Program-made: the position numbers and the translations under genes
Notes under the pieces: generated by a model
What the model saw: only the letters and a program-made list of their open reading frames with translations
Databases searched by the model: none
What the model was told of the DNA's origin: nothing
Source: Massilia aurea
GTDB lineage: Bacteria > Pseudomonadota > Gammaproteobacteria > Burkholderiales > Burkholderiaceae_D
Assembly (NCBI RefSeq): GCF_014200505.1
Contig: NZ_JACHBX010000002.1
Coordinates: forward strand, 620,001-684,000
Direction of reading: 5' to 3'
Length of the DNA: 64,000 nucleotides
Shown: in pieces, positions 16,783-24,219 of the stretch
Numbering within the stretch: the first letter of the stretch is position 1
Layout: every line of letters starts with the position of its first letter

Positions 16783-18186
16783 TCAGCGTCCGCTACGGAA
16801 CAGCACGACCTTGAGCGTATTGATCAGGATGAGTACATCCAGGAACAGGCTGTTGTTCTTGACGTAGTAGAGATCGTACTGCAATTTCTGCAACGCGTCC
16901 TCGGCCGACGAACCATAGCCATAACGCACCTGGGCCCAACCGGTAATACCCGGCTTGATGCTATGACGGACATTGTAATATGGAACCACTTCGATCAGCT
17001 GCTGGACGAAGTAGGCACGCTCGGGCCGTGGGCCCACGAACGACATGTCGCCCTTGAACACGTTCAGGATTTGCGGCAGCTCGTCGATCCGGGTCTTGCG
17101 CATGAAGTTGCCGACACGCGTCACGCGCGGATCGTTCTGCGCCGCCCACTGTGGCGTGCCACCTTTTTCGGCATCGGCGCGCATGCTGCGGAACTTGTGG
17201 ACACGGAAAATTTTGCCATCCTTGCCGACCCGCTCCTGCGAATAGAACACGGGGTTGCGGTCTTCCAGCCACACGGCCAGTGCTGCGCCGAGCATGATCG
17301 GGAACGTGACCGCCATGATCAGCGTGCTGCAGATCAGGTCAAAGCCGCGCTTCATGAAGATACGGATGAAGCTCTGGTCGAAGCCACCGCCGAACACCAG
17401 CCAGCTCGGCTGCAGCGAATCGACCCGGATCTGGCAGGTTTCGCGCTCGAAGAAGGTAGCGGCATCGGTGACCTTCACGCCTTGCAGTTTGCAGTCGAGA
17501 AGTTCCTTGATCGGGAAACTGCCGCGCCGGTTCTGCACCGACACGACGATCTCCTGCGCGCCGTACTGGGTCGCCAATTTGACGAGCGAGTCGCCTTCGC
17601 GCACCTTGAGCACGTCAGCGGCTGGCACGCACATGTCGTCGCTGCCCACTGGAATGAAGCCGACGACCTTGTAGCGGTGGTAGCTGTTCTTGTTGACGGC
17701 CAGTTCGCTGCACTCCTTGGCCAGCGCACCGTTGCCCAGGAACAGGATGCGCGACTGCATCAGGCGCAGTTCCGATGTCTTGAAGAAGATGATGCGTGCA
17801 ATGAAAATGCCGGCCGCGGCAAGGCCAAAGCCCAGCAACAGGATGCCACGACCGAAGTACAAGTCGGGCGCCACATAGAACACCAGCGTCAGGATCAGGA
17901 AACCCATCAGGAACGCGGGCATCAGCTTCATGAAAAACGGATGGCGCAAGCCTTCGTCGAAATCGAGCTGGTACATCCCCATGGCGCTCATGCTGAAGCT
18001 GACCGCCACGGCAAACGCGACGGCCGAGGCCAGGAAGTGATCGAACTGGTCGGTCGTGAGCGGTGCGCCGATGTCGAGAAAACGCATGGCTGCGCCTGCA
18101 TAGGCGGCGCCCAACAGGATCAATATTTCCACGAATAGCAGGACGAAAACGATCTTCGACACGTAGTGGTTAGAGATCCGAAACAT
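16783..18186 (-). CDS. Undecaprenyl-phosphate sugar phosphotransferase, PEP-CTERM/EpsH1-system type
   Basis: A 467-residue initiating sugar transferase with GGGGAA before ATG 18186. The N-terminus has several transmembrane segments and a Rossmann-like middle domain (ILFLGNGALAKECSELA). The C-terminal bacterial sugar transferase domain has FDLICSTLIM.., FYSQERVGKDGKIFRVHKFRSMR, TRIDELPQ, MSFVGPRPE and KPGITGWAQVRYG. It loads the first sugar-1-phosphate of the EPS repeat unit onto undecaprenyl phosphate at the inner membrane. It heads the minus-strand group with prsK, prsR and the beta-helix lipoprotein, facing a long AT-rich promoter region. Confidence 0.93.
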   Translation of the reverse strand: MFRISNHYVSKIVFVLLFVEILILLGAAYAGAAMRFLDIGAPLTTDQFDHFLASAVAFAVAVSFSMSAMGMYQLDFDEGLRHPFFMKLMPAFLMGFLILTLVFYVAPDLYFGRGILLLGFGLAAAGIFIARIIFFKTSELRLMQSRILFLGNGALAKECSELAVNKNSYHRYKVVGFIPVGSDDMCVPAADVLKVREGDSLVKLATQYGAQEIVVSVQNRRGSFPIKELLDCKLQGVKVTDAATFFERETCQIRVDSLQPSWLVFGGGFDQSFIRIFMKRGFDLICSTLIMAVTFPIMLGAALAVWLEDRNPVFYSQERVGKDGKIFRVHKFRSMRADAEKGGTPQWAAQNDPRVTRVGNFMRKTRIDELPQILNVFKGDMSFVGPRPERAYFVQQLIEVVPYYNVRHSIKPGITGWAQVRYGYGSSAEDALQKLQYDLYYVKNNSLFLDVLILINTLKVVLFRSGR

Positions 18187-18879
18187 GTTATTCCCCAGAA
18201 TTGATGATTACGCTTACTGCATGCCGAGATGCCGAATGCACGCGCCGCGCATCCGCTACACCACCGTTGCCTGTGTTGGCAGCTACTAACTTCTTCGATT
18301 AATTGTCAACCAATACAACGGCAACCACACGTAACGTTACACGTTGAAATACGCGCATGCGCTTTTCAGGGCACCGGCATGGAGGCGGTGACCTGGCAGC
18401 GTCATGGAGACGAGGTCAATCTGGGAAATTATTCCATGATCTGACATCGCAACAAATTTCTTGCAAGATCAACATCATTTTTAAGTTATTGTTTTGACAT
18501 ATTTTTAACATTCAATATAGCATGGAAACACCTGGTCACTCAATGACAGGCTGCTGCCCCGTCAGCTTGTTGCAACATTGACTGTTTGAACCCTGTAAGT
18601 TCGTCAGTACAGTTGCATCAAAAGACAACATTAGTTCCACCATGCAATAAAGTCGAGGGATTTTAGCACTGACCATGCATAAAGCCACGCAAAGGTTGTA
18701 ATCGTGCGCTATAGATTTCAGAATAATTGATGAACAACAGAGACTTGCAGCCACAGAGTGGTCAATAAGACACAGCAGGACCGGACTGACGTGGTGGTGA
18801 CAAGGAGGTACAGGGCTGCAGAGCAAGCGTTGTGAAACAACGCCAGATGCTGGGAGGGCGGGATGGCAAGATGCCAAAT
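18187..18879. other. 693-base AT-rich intergenic region upstream of the sugar transferase
   Basis: No credible ORF lies here. For the minus-strand sugar transferase, a perfect TTGACA -35 box lies at 18304-18309 (minus strand) without a matching -10 at normal spacing. A 10-base palindrome GTAACGTTAC is at 18331-18340. The 18440-18780 part is rich in AT runs and short repeats around GTTGCAAC and CTGT motifs. It probably contains the control region of the EPS operon; the rest is unexplained. Confidence 0.5.
18331..18340. promoter_or_regulatory. Palindromic operator candidate (GTAACGTTAC)
   Basis: A perfect 10-base palindrome about 145 bases upstream of the sugar transferase start and just upstream of the TTGACA hexamer. 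Flanking ACAC and ACGT partly extend the symmetry. Its position suits a transcription-factor site. The factor is unknown. Confidence 0.3.
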
Positions 18880-18955
18880 TGGTGCGGCTGGCTGGAATCG
18901 AACCAGCGACCCTTGGCTTCGGAGGCCAATACTCTATCCACTGAGCTACAGCCGC
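18880..18955 (-). tRNA. tRNA-Arg (anticodon CCG)
   Basis: Read on the minus strand this is a full cloverleaf of 76 bases. The acceptor arm GCGGCTG pairs with CAGCCGC, the D arm is GCTC/GAGT, the anticodon stem TTGGC/GCCAA holds loop CTCCGAA (anticodon CCG, reading CGG), and the T arm is GCTGG-TTCGATT-CCAGC. The discriminator A and an encoded CCA end the gene. It is a single tRNA with no neighbouring tRNA genes and no sign of an integrated element at its 3' end. Confidence 0.96.
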
Positions 18956-18972
18956 ACTGGCAAGCGTAGCGA

Positions 18973-19001
18973 AGGATACAGTCTTTCGTCGAGTACGTCC
19001 A
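18973..19001 (-). promoter_or_regulatory. Candidate promoter of tRNA-Arg
   Basis: On the minus strand TGGACG (18996-19001) and TATCCT (18973-18978) are separated by exactly 17 bases and lie 17 bases before the tRNA 5' end. Each box matches the sigma-70 consensus at four of six positions. A C/G-containing stretch between the -10 box and the tRNA would fit stringent control. Confidence 0.45.
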
Positions 19002-19021
19002 TGGGCAGCGCCCGAAAAACC

Positions 19022-19050
19022 CTGGCATCAATACAGGTTTACACTATAAT
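19022..19050 (+). promoter_or_regulatory. Sigma-70 promoter of the cytochrome c gene
   Basis: CTGGCA (19022-19027) and a perfect TATAAT (19045-19050) are 17 bases apart, giving a start near 19057 and a leader of about 75 bases before the ATG at 19133. The leader contains a terminator-like hairpin (19078-19114). Confidence 0.6.
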
Positions 19051-19077
19051 AAGATGCTCGACGGCACTTGCAAAAAA

Positions 19078-19114
19078 GCCACTAGATCGCAGCGCCTCAG
19101 TGGCCGGTTTTTTT
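19078..19114 (+). terminator. Terminator-like hairpin inside the cytochrome c leader
   Basis: GCCACT (19078-19083) pairs with AGTGGC (19099-19104), followed by CGG and a T-run. An A-run precedes the stem, so it could act on both strands. It sits between the predicted start site and the ribosome-binding site, so it may attenuate cytochrome expression or end a short RNA. Confidence 0.45.
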
Positions 19115-19132
19115 AATTGAATTAAGGAAATC

Positions 19133-20062
19133 ATGAGCGACGCACAGCACGACCACGAATCCCTCATTCGTACGCCCAAACAGCTCGTGGTTGCTGTCGC
19201 GGGATTTTTCCTAGTCGTTGTCCTCGGCATCATCCTGTTGGTGACCTTCGTCACTAGTGCCTCGACGGAAGGCGCCGGCAGCGACGCTACAAGCGCCAAA
19301 GCGATCGCGGCGCGCATCCGTCCGGTTGCCGATGCAGGTTTCACATTGCGCGATGCCAATACGCCACGTGTCCTGCTGGCAGGTGGCGCCGTGTACATCG
19401 CTACCTGCGCAGCGTGCCACGACAGCGGCATGGCCGGGTCTCCCAAGACGGGTGACACAGCTGCCTGGGCTACCCGCCTGGCGCAGGGTTACGATACGCT
19501 GGTCACGCACGCGATCAACGGGATCCGCGCCATGCCGGCCAAAGGCGGCAATCCTGATCTGGATGATCTCGAAGTGGCGCGCGCCGTCGTCTTCATGACC
19601 AACAAGAGTGGCGCCAGCTTCAAGGAACCGGTTGCGCCCGCACCCGCTGCTGCAGCCACACCGGTTGCCGGTGATGCTGCCACGGCGACAGCTGGTGCGC
19701 CGGTCGCTGCAGTGCCAGCCGCCACGGCGGCAGCGGTGCCTGCGCCAGCAGGTCCTGCGGCAGCAGCGGCGACAGCAGCGGCGCCAGTTGCAGGTCCAGC
19801 CGTGGCAAGTGCCGATACCGGCAAAAAGGCGTACGAAACAGCGTGTATCGCGTGCCACGGCGCCGGTATTGCAGGCGCGCCCAAGTTTGGCGACAAGGCG
19901 GCGTGGAGCACACGTATCGGCCAGGGCGCCTCGGTCTTGTACGACCACGCCATCAAGGGGTTCCAGGGAAAGGCCGGTTATATGCCGCCGAAAGGTGGCT
20001 CCACGCTCCCTGATGCCGACGTCAAGGCTGCCGTCGACTACATGGCTGCTGCAGTCAAATAA
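19133..20062 (+). CDS. Membrane-anchored dihaem cytochrome c (c5-type)
   Basis: A 309-residue protein with AAGGA before ATG 19133. An N-terminal transmembrane segment (about residues 18-40) anchors it, with the rest in the periplasm. Two haem-binding motifs are seen, CAACH at 92-96 and CIACH at 238-242, each followed by a similar GAP/GSPK..GD..AW..R..QG pattern and a downstream M-P-x-K-G-G, whose Met is the likely axial ligand. The two domains are internal duplicates joined by a long Ala/Pro-rich linker (about 160-230). It probably shuttles electrons to a terminal oxidase. It is monocistronic, with its own promoter and terminator. Confidence 0.9.
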   Translation: MSDAQHDHESLIRTPKQLVVAVAGFFLVVVLGIILLVTFVTSASTEGAGSDATSAKAIAARIRPVADAGFTLRDANTPRVLLAGGAVYIATCAACHDSGMAGSPKTGDTAAWATRLAQGYDTLVTHAINGIRAMPAKGGNPDLDDLEVARAVVFMTNKSGASFKEPVAPAPAAAATPVAGDAATATAGAPVAAVPAATAAAVPAPAGPAAAAATAAAPVAGPAVASADTGKKAYETACIACHGAGIAGAPKFGDKAAWSTRIGQGASVLYDHAIKGFQGKAGYMPPKGGSTLPDADVKAAVDYMAAAVK

Positions 20063-20087
20063 CCGTTGCCGGGAACGGCAAGACAAC

Positions 20088-20114
20088 AAAGCGCCGGCAT
20101 CGGCGCTTTTTTTT
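20088..20114 (+). terminator. Intrinsic terminator of the cytochrome c gene
   Basis: AGCGCCG (20090-20096) pairs with CGGCGCT (20101-20107) across a GCAT loop, followed by a run of T to 20114. Confidence 0.85.
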
Positions 20115-20189
20115 GCATGTCATTTTTATCTCCAGCTCAGCCTGAGGACGTGCAGAGCATGACCCTCTACGCATATTAATTGAACAACT

Positions 20190-20271
20190 AATTGCGTTAC
20201 TTTCATACCACCATATTTATCATATGTGACATGTTGATTGAAAAGTAAAGTAACAATTGCTTACAAATTGC
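20190..20271. promoter_or_regulatory. Inverted-repeat control region upstream of the secreted beta-helix gene
   Basis: GTTACTTT (20196-20203) and AAAGTAAC (20247-20254) form an 8-base inverted repeat in AT-rich DNA. The hexamer AATTGC occurs three times (20190-20195, 20255-20260, 20266-20271). This lies 80-160 bases before the ATG at 20349 and may be an operator region. No standard promoter pair is clear. Confidence 0.3.
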
Positions 20272-20348
20272 GCTAGGTAAATACCTTATCCTGCAGAACT
20301 TCCAGTCGAAATTAATTCCTAATGGAATCTTTACAGGATTAGTACACC

Positions 20349-21998
20349 ATGTCCCTCCGCTCCCAATCCATCGTGCCCGCCTCGTGCCGTCTGTCAGCAA
20401 TTTTCCTGATGTCGCTCGCCGCTGCAGGCGTTGCATCCGCTGCCACCCTCTCAGTGGGGCCAGGAAAAACCTACGCTGCGCCGTGCGCTGCCTTTGCCCG
20501 TGCACAGTCCGGCGACATCATCCAGATCGATGGCGGTAAATCCTACAACGGGGACGTTTGCGCGATCGGCGCCAGCAATCTGACCATTCGCGGCATTAAT
20601 GGTCGTCCAACCATTAATGCCCAAGGCAAAAATGCCCAAGGCAAGGGCATATGGGTTATCCAGGGCAGCAACATCACAGTAGAAAACGTCGAGATGGCCG
20701 GAGCGGCGGTTCCGGACCGCAACGGCGCTGCACTGCGTATTGAAGGCACCAACTTCACGCTGCGTTCGTCGTACTTGCACGATAACGAAAACGGCATCCT
20801 GACCGGTGCCAATGCCAACAGCAGTATCGTGATCGAGAACACCGAGTTCGGTTCCAACGGCCGGGGCGACGGTTACAGCCACAATGTTTATATTGGTCAT
20901 GTCGGCAGCCTGACGTTCCGCTACAACTACTCGCACGATGCCAATGGCGGTCATAACCTCAAGTCGCGCGCCAACGTCAACACGATCAATTACAACCGCT
21001 TCTCGAGCAGCACCGGCAAACCGAGCTACGAGATCGACCTGCCAAATGCCGGTACCTCGTATGTCATCGGCAACGTGATCCATCAACCGGCCAGTCACAA
21101 TAATCCGGGTTTGCTGGCCTATGGCAGTGAAGGCGCGAGCAATCCTGGCAAGGATCTGTATGTGGTCAACAACACGTTCCTGAACGACGACAGCGGACGC
21201 GGCACCTTCGTGTTGGTCGGCGGTAGTGTGACCACGCCGGTTCTGCTGCAAAACAATATCTTCGGCGGTACTGGCGCTGTGACCAATCAGAGCAATGCCA
21301 TCGACCGGACCAACTTCCGTTCGCTCGTGCCCGGCTTCATCAATCGCCTGCTGTTCGATCTGCATCCAATCGCGAACGTGCTGGTGATTAACGCCGGTTC
21401 GACGCCGGGCGTGTCGGCATCTGGTGTGTCCCTGACGCCAGTGGCGCAGTACAAGCACTTGGCATCGGGCGAGACCCGCGCTGCTGCAAGCGCGCGCGAT
21501 ATCGGCGCCTATGCAGCGCTGACCTCGGGCGGCACCCCCACCCCGACACCGGCGCCGACCCCGACGCCGACGCCAACACCAACGCCGTCCACCTGGACCA
21601 ACTGCGCCAACGAGAACGCCACGTGTGGTTTCAGCGGTACGCGTGAAGTGCGTTATGGCGCGGGCAATTCCTGGGTCGTCAAGGTGTTTACCAACAATGT
21701 CCAGTGCTCGAACGCCGTGTTCGGTGATCCGATCACAGGTACGGTCAAGACCTGCAGCTATGCGGGTACCGCGTCGAGCGCACCAACCCCGACGCCGACC
21801 ACGCCCGTGACCTGGACCGCATGTGCTGCCGAAAAGGGTACCTGCTCGTTCACCGGCACCCGTGATGTGCGCTACGGCGTGCCCGGCGCCTACGCCACCA
21901 AGACGTTCACGACGCGCACCGCCTGCACCAATGCGGTGTTCGGCGATCCGATCGCAGGCACGGTCAAGTCGTGCAGCTATTCGAGCCAGGCGCGCTGA
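20349..21998 (+). CDS. Secreted parallel beta-helix protein with tandem C-terminal Cys/Trp domains
   Basis: A 549-residue protein. Residues 1-31 form a signal peptide ending VASA. Residues ~32-390 show beta-helix rungs with many Asn turns (NITVENVEMAG, FTLRSSYLHDNENG, SIVIENTEFGSNG, LTFRYNYSHDANGGHNLK), a layout known from polysaccharide lyases and surface carbohydrate-binding proteins. A TPTPTP linker follows. It ends with two copies of a ~55-residue domain with the pattern W-x2-CA-x-E-x3-C-x-F-GTR-x-VRYG...C-x-NAVFGDP-x-G-TVK-C-SY, separated by a second Pro/Thr linker. Such domains look like carbohydrate-binding modules with two disulfides. It is probably an extracellular EPS-binding or degrading protein; its catalytic residues are not identified. 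Confidence 0.8.
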   Translation: MSLRSQSIVPASCRLSAIFLMSLAAAGVASAATLSVGPGKTYAAPCAAFARAQSGDIIQIDGGKSYNGDVCAIGASNLTIRGINGRPTINAQGKNAQGKGIWVIQGSNITVENVEMAGAAVPDRNGAALRIEGTNFTLRSSYLHDNENGILTGANANSSIVIENTEFGSNGRGDGYSHNVYIGHVGSLTFRYNYSHDANGGHNLKSRANVNTINYNRFSSSTGKPSYEIDLPNAGTSYVIGNVIHQPASHNNPGLLAYGSEGASNPGKDLYVVNNTFLNDDSGRGTFVLVGGSVTTPVLLQNNIFGGTGAVTNQSNAIDRTNFRSLVPGFINRLLFDLHPIANVLVINAGSTPGVSASGVSLTPVAQYKHLASGETRAAASARDIGAYAALTSGGTPTPTPAPTPTPTPTPTPSTWTNCANENATCGFSGTREVRYGAGNSWVVKVFTNNVQCSNAVFGDPITGTVKTCSYAGTASSAPTPTPTTPVTWTACAAEKGTCSFTGTRDVRYGVPGAYATKTFTTRTACTNAVFGDPIAGTVKSCSYSSQAR

Positions 21999-22020
21999 TC
22001 GCAGCAGGGTAACGGAAACA

Positions 22021-22049
22021 ACAAGGGCCGCGAAAGCGGCCCTTGTTTT
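22021..22049. terminator. Bidirectional terminator between convergent genes
   Basis: An 11-base perfect stem (22021-22031 with 22036-22046) with a GAAA loop is followed by T on the plus strand. It separates the beta-helix gene from the convergent M13 peptidase gene. Confidence 0.8.
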
Positions 22050-22076
22050 ATGCGCGCAGTGTCCTGCGCTGCAGGC

Positions 22077-24143
22077 TTACCAGATGATCACGCGATCTTT
22101 TGGTGCCAGGTACATCTTGTCGCCGGCCTTGACCTTGAACGCCTCGTAGAAACCTGGCTGGTTCTTCAGCGTGCCATTGGCGCGGTATTGCGCCGGCGAG
22201 TGCGGGTCGGTCTTGATCTGCGCGATCTGCGCCGGTTCGCGCATCTTCGTGCGCCACACCTGGCCCCAGCCCATATAGAAGCGCTGGTCGCCAGTCAGGC
22301 CATCGATCACGGGCGCTGTTTTGCCCTTGAGCGAGATCTTGTAGGCCTTGTAGGCAATCGCCAGGCCCGAGTTGTCGCCGATGTTTTCGCCGAGCGTCAG
22401 TTCGCCATTCACGTTATAGCCTTCAAGCGGGCTGAACGCGGCATACTGGGCGATCAGGGCCTTGGTCTTTTCGCCGAAACGCTTGCCGTCTTCTTCGGTC
22501 CACCAGTTGCGCATATTGCCGTCGCCGTCGTACTGCGAACCCTGGTCGTCGAAGCCGTGGCTGATTTCGTGGCCGATCACGGCGCCAATGCCGCCGTAGT
22601 TGACTGCGTCGTCGGCCTTCGCATCGAAGAACGGCGGCTGCAGGATCGCGGCCGGGAACACGATTTCGTTCAGTTCCGGGTTGTAGTACGCGTTGACGGT
22701 CTGCGGCGTCATGCCCCACTCGTCGCGGTCGATTGGTTTGCCCAGTTTGTTCAGTTCGCGGTTGTATTCGACGTCGCGCGAGCGCATCACGTTGCCCACC
22801 AGGTCATCGCGCTTGACGGTCAGCGCCGAGTATTGTTTCCACTTGTTCGGGTAACCGATCTTCGGCGTGAACTTGGCCAGCTTGGTCTGCGCTTCCTTCT
22901 TGGTCGCCGGGCTCATCCAGTCGAGCGTGTCGATCGAATCCTTGTAGGCCGCCAGCAGGTTATTGACCAGCACTTCCATGCGCGCCTTGCGCTCGGCCGG
23001 GAAATGGTCTTTCACGTACAGCTTGCCCACCGCATCACCCAGGCTGCCTTCGAGCGTCGAGACGCCGCGTTTCCAGCGTGGTTCGAGTTCAGGAATGCCG
23101 GCCAGCGTGGTGCCGTTGAACGAGAATCGCTGGTCGACGAAGGCTTTCGACAGGTAGTTCGCATAGCTGTTGACGGTCTGGAATTGCAGATACGCTTTCC
23201 AGGTCGCCAGCGGCACGCTGTTCAGGACGTCGGTAAAACCTTTCAGGTAGGTCGGCTGGCTGACGATCAGATACGTTGCCTTGCCCTGCAGGCCCGAGGC
23301 TTTCAGCCAGGTGTTCCAGTCGTAGCCCGGCGCCATCGCGGCCAGCTTGCTGAACTCGACCTTGTTATAGGTCTTGATCGGATCGCGGTTCTCGACCTTG
23401 GTCCACTGCACCTTGGCCAGTCGGGTTTCCAGGTCGAGGATGGCTTTCGCGTCAGCGGCGGCGGTCTTGCTGCCAGCCAGCGCCAGCATCTTCTCGATGT
23501 GCACCTGGTACTTGGCCCGCACGTCCGCCAGCTTGGCGTCGTCCTGCTTCAGGTAATAGTCGCGGTCGGGCATGCCCAGGCCTGACTGGTACAGGTCGGC
23601 GACATACTTGGTCGAATCCTTGGCATCCTGGTGGATGAAGAACGTGAACGGCACGGTCACGCCGGCGCGGTTCAGGTTGGCAAACAGCGCCGGCAGTTCG
23701 GCCTTGCTCTTGAGCGCGGCGATCTTGCTCATCTCGCCCTTGAGTGGCGTGGCGCCCAGCTGCTCGAGGCGCGCTTCGTCCATGTAGCTGGCGTAGAAGT
23801 CGCCGATCTTGCGCGCTTCGCTGCCGGCGGCGGCGTTCTTGTCGGCGGCCGTGCGCTCGATGATCGCGCGCAGCTGCGGCAGCGTGTCGTCGCGCAGCTG
23901 GTGGAACGCGCCCCAGGTCGACTTGTCGGCCGGGATCTCGACGCTCTTGAGCCACTTGCCGTTGAGGTGTTCGAAGAAGTCGTCCTGCGCGCGCACGGAC
24001 GGTTCGATGTATTGCGTCGCAATGCCGGACGATGCACCGGCCGGCGCGGTGGCCGTGACGGCGGTGGCCTGGGCCAGCGCCATTGGCGCGATGAACGACG
24101 TGGTCAACACCAGCGCTGCTGCACTGATCAGTTTTCGTTGCAT
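22077..24143 (-). CDS. M13-family zinc metallopeptidase, secreted (copy 1)
   Basis: A 688-residue protein from ATG 24143, preceded by GAGAGA; 12 upstream in-frame codons are excluded. A signal peptide (MQRKLISAAALVL...ALA) leads to the neprilysin/PepO-type architecture. The zinc site is HEISH at 525-529, with the third ligand Glu586 in GENIGD and the conserved VNGELTLGEN and NAYYNPELNEIVFPA blocks. It ends in the family-typical Trp. Known members cleave small peptides in the periplasm or outside the cell. It lies head-to-tail with a close paralogue, only 76 bases apart. Confidence 0.93.
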   Translation of the reverse strand: MQRKLISAAALVLTTSFIAPMALAQATAVTATAPAGASSGIATQYIEPSVRAQDDFFEHLNGKWLKSVEIPADKSTWGAFHQLRDDTLPQLRAIIERTAADKNAAAGSEARKIGDFYASYMDEARLEQLGATPLKGEMSKIAALKSKAELPALFANLNRAGVTVPFTFFIHQDAKDSTKYVADLYQSGLGMPDRDYYLKQDDAKLADVRAKYQVHIEKMLALAGSKTAAADAKAILDLETRLAKVQWTKVENRDPIKTYNKVEFSKLAAMAPGYDWNTWLKASGLQGKATYLIVSQPTYLKGFTDVLNSVPLATWKAYLQFQTVNSYANYLSKAFVDQRFSFNGTTLAGIPELEPRWKRGVSTLEGSLGDAVGKLYVKDHFPAERKARMEVLVNNLLAAYKDSIDTLDWMSPATKKEAQTKLAKFTPKIGYPNKWKQYSALTVKRDDLVGNVMRSRDVEYNRELNKLGKPIDRDEWGMTPQTVNAYYNPELNEIVFPAAILQPPFFDAKADDAVNYGGIGAVIGHEISHGFDDQGSQYDGDGNMRNWWTEEDGKRFGEKTKALIAQYAAFSPLEGYNVNGELTLGENIGDNSGLAIAYKAYKISLKGKTAPVIDGLTGDQRFYMGWGQVWRTKMREPAQIAQIKTDPHSPAQYRANGTLKNQPGFYEAFKVKAGDKMYLAPKDRVIIW

Positions 24144-24219
24144 GTTATCTCTCTTTGTTAGTTTGTGAGTGCAATGCAAAAGGCCGGCGCTCGTGACGCC
24201 GGCCCCTTGTCATGGAACC

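Noticed and set aside
18536..18877. 113-residue minus-strand frame in the AT-rich spacer
   Set aside because: Weak start context, Cys/Leu-rich random composition and no family resemblance; the spacer is better explained as control DNA.
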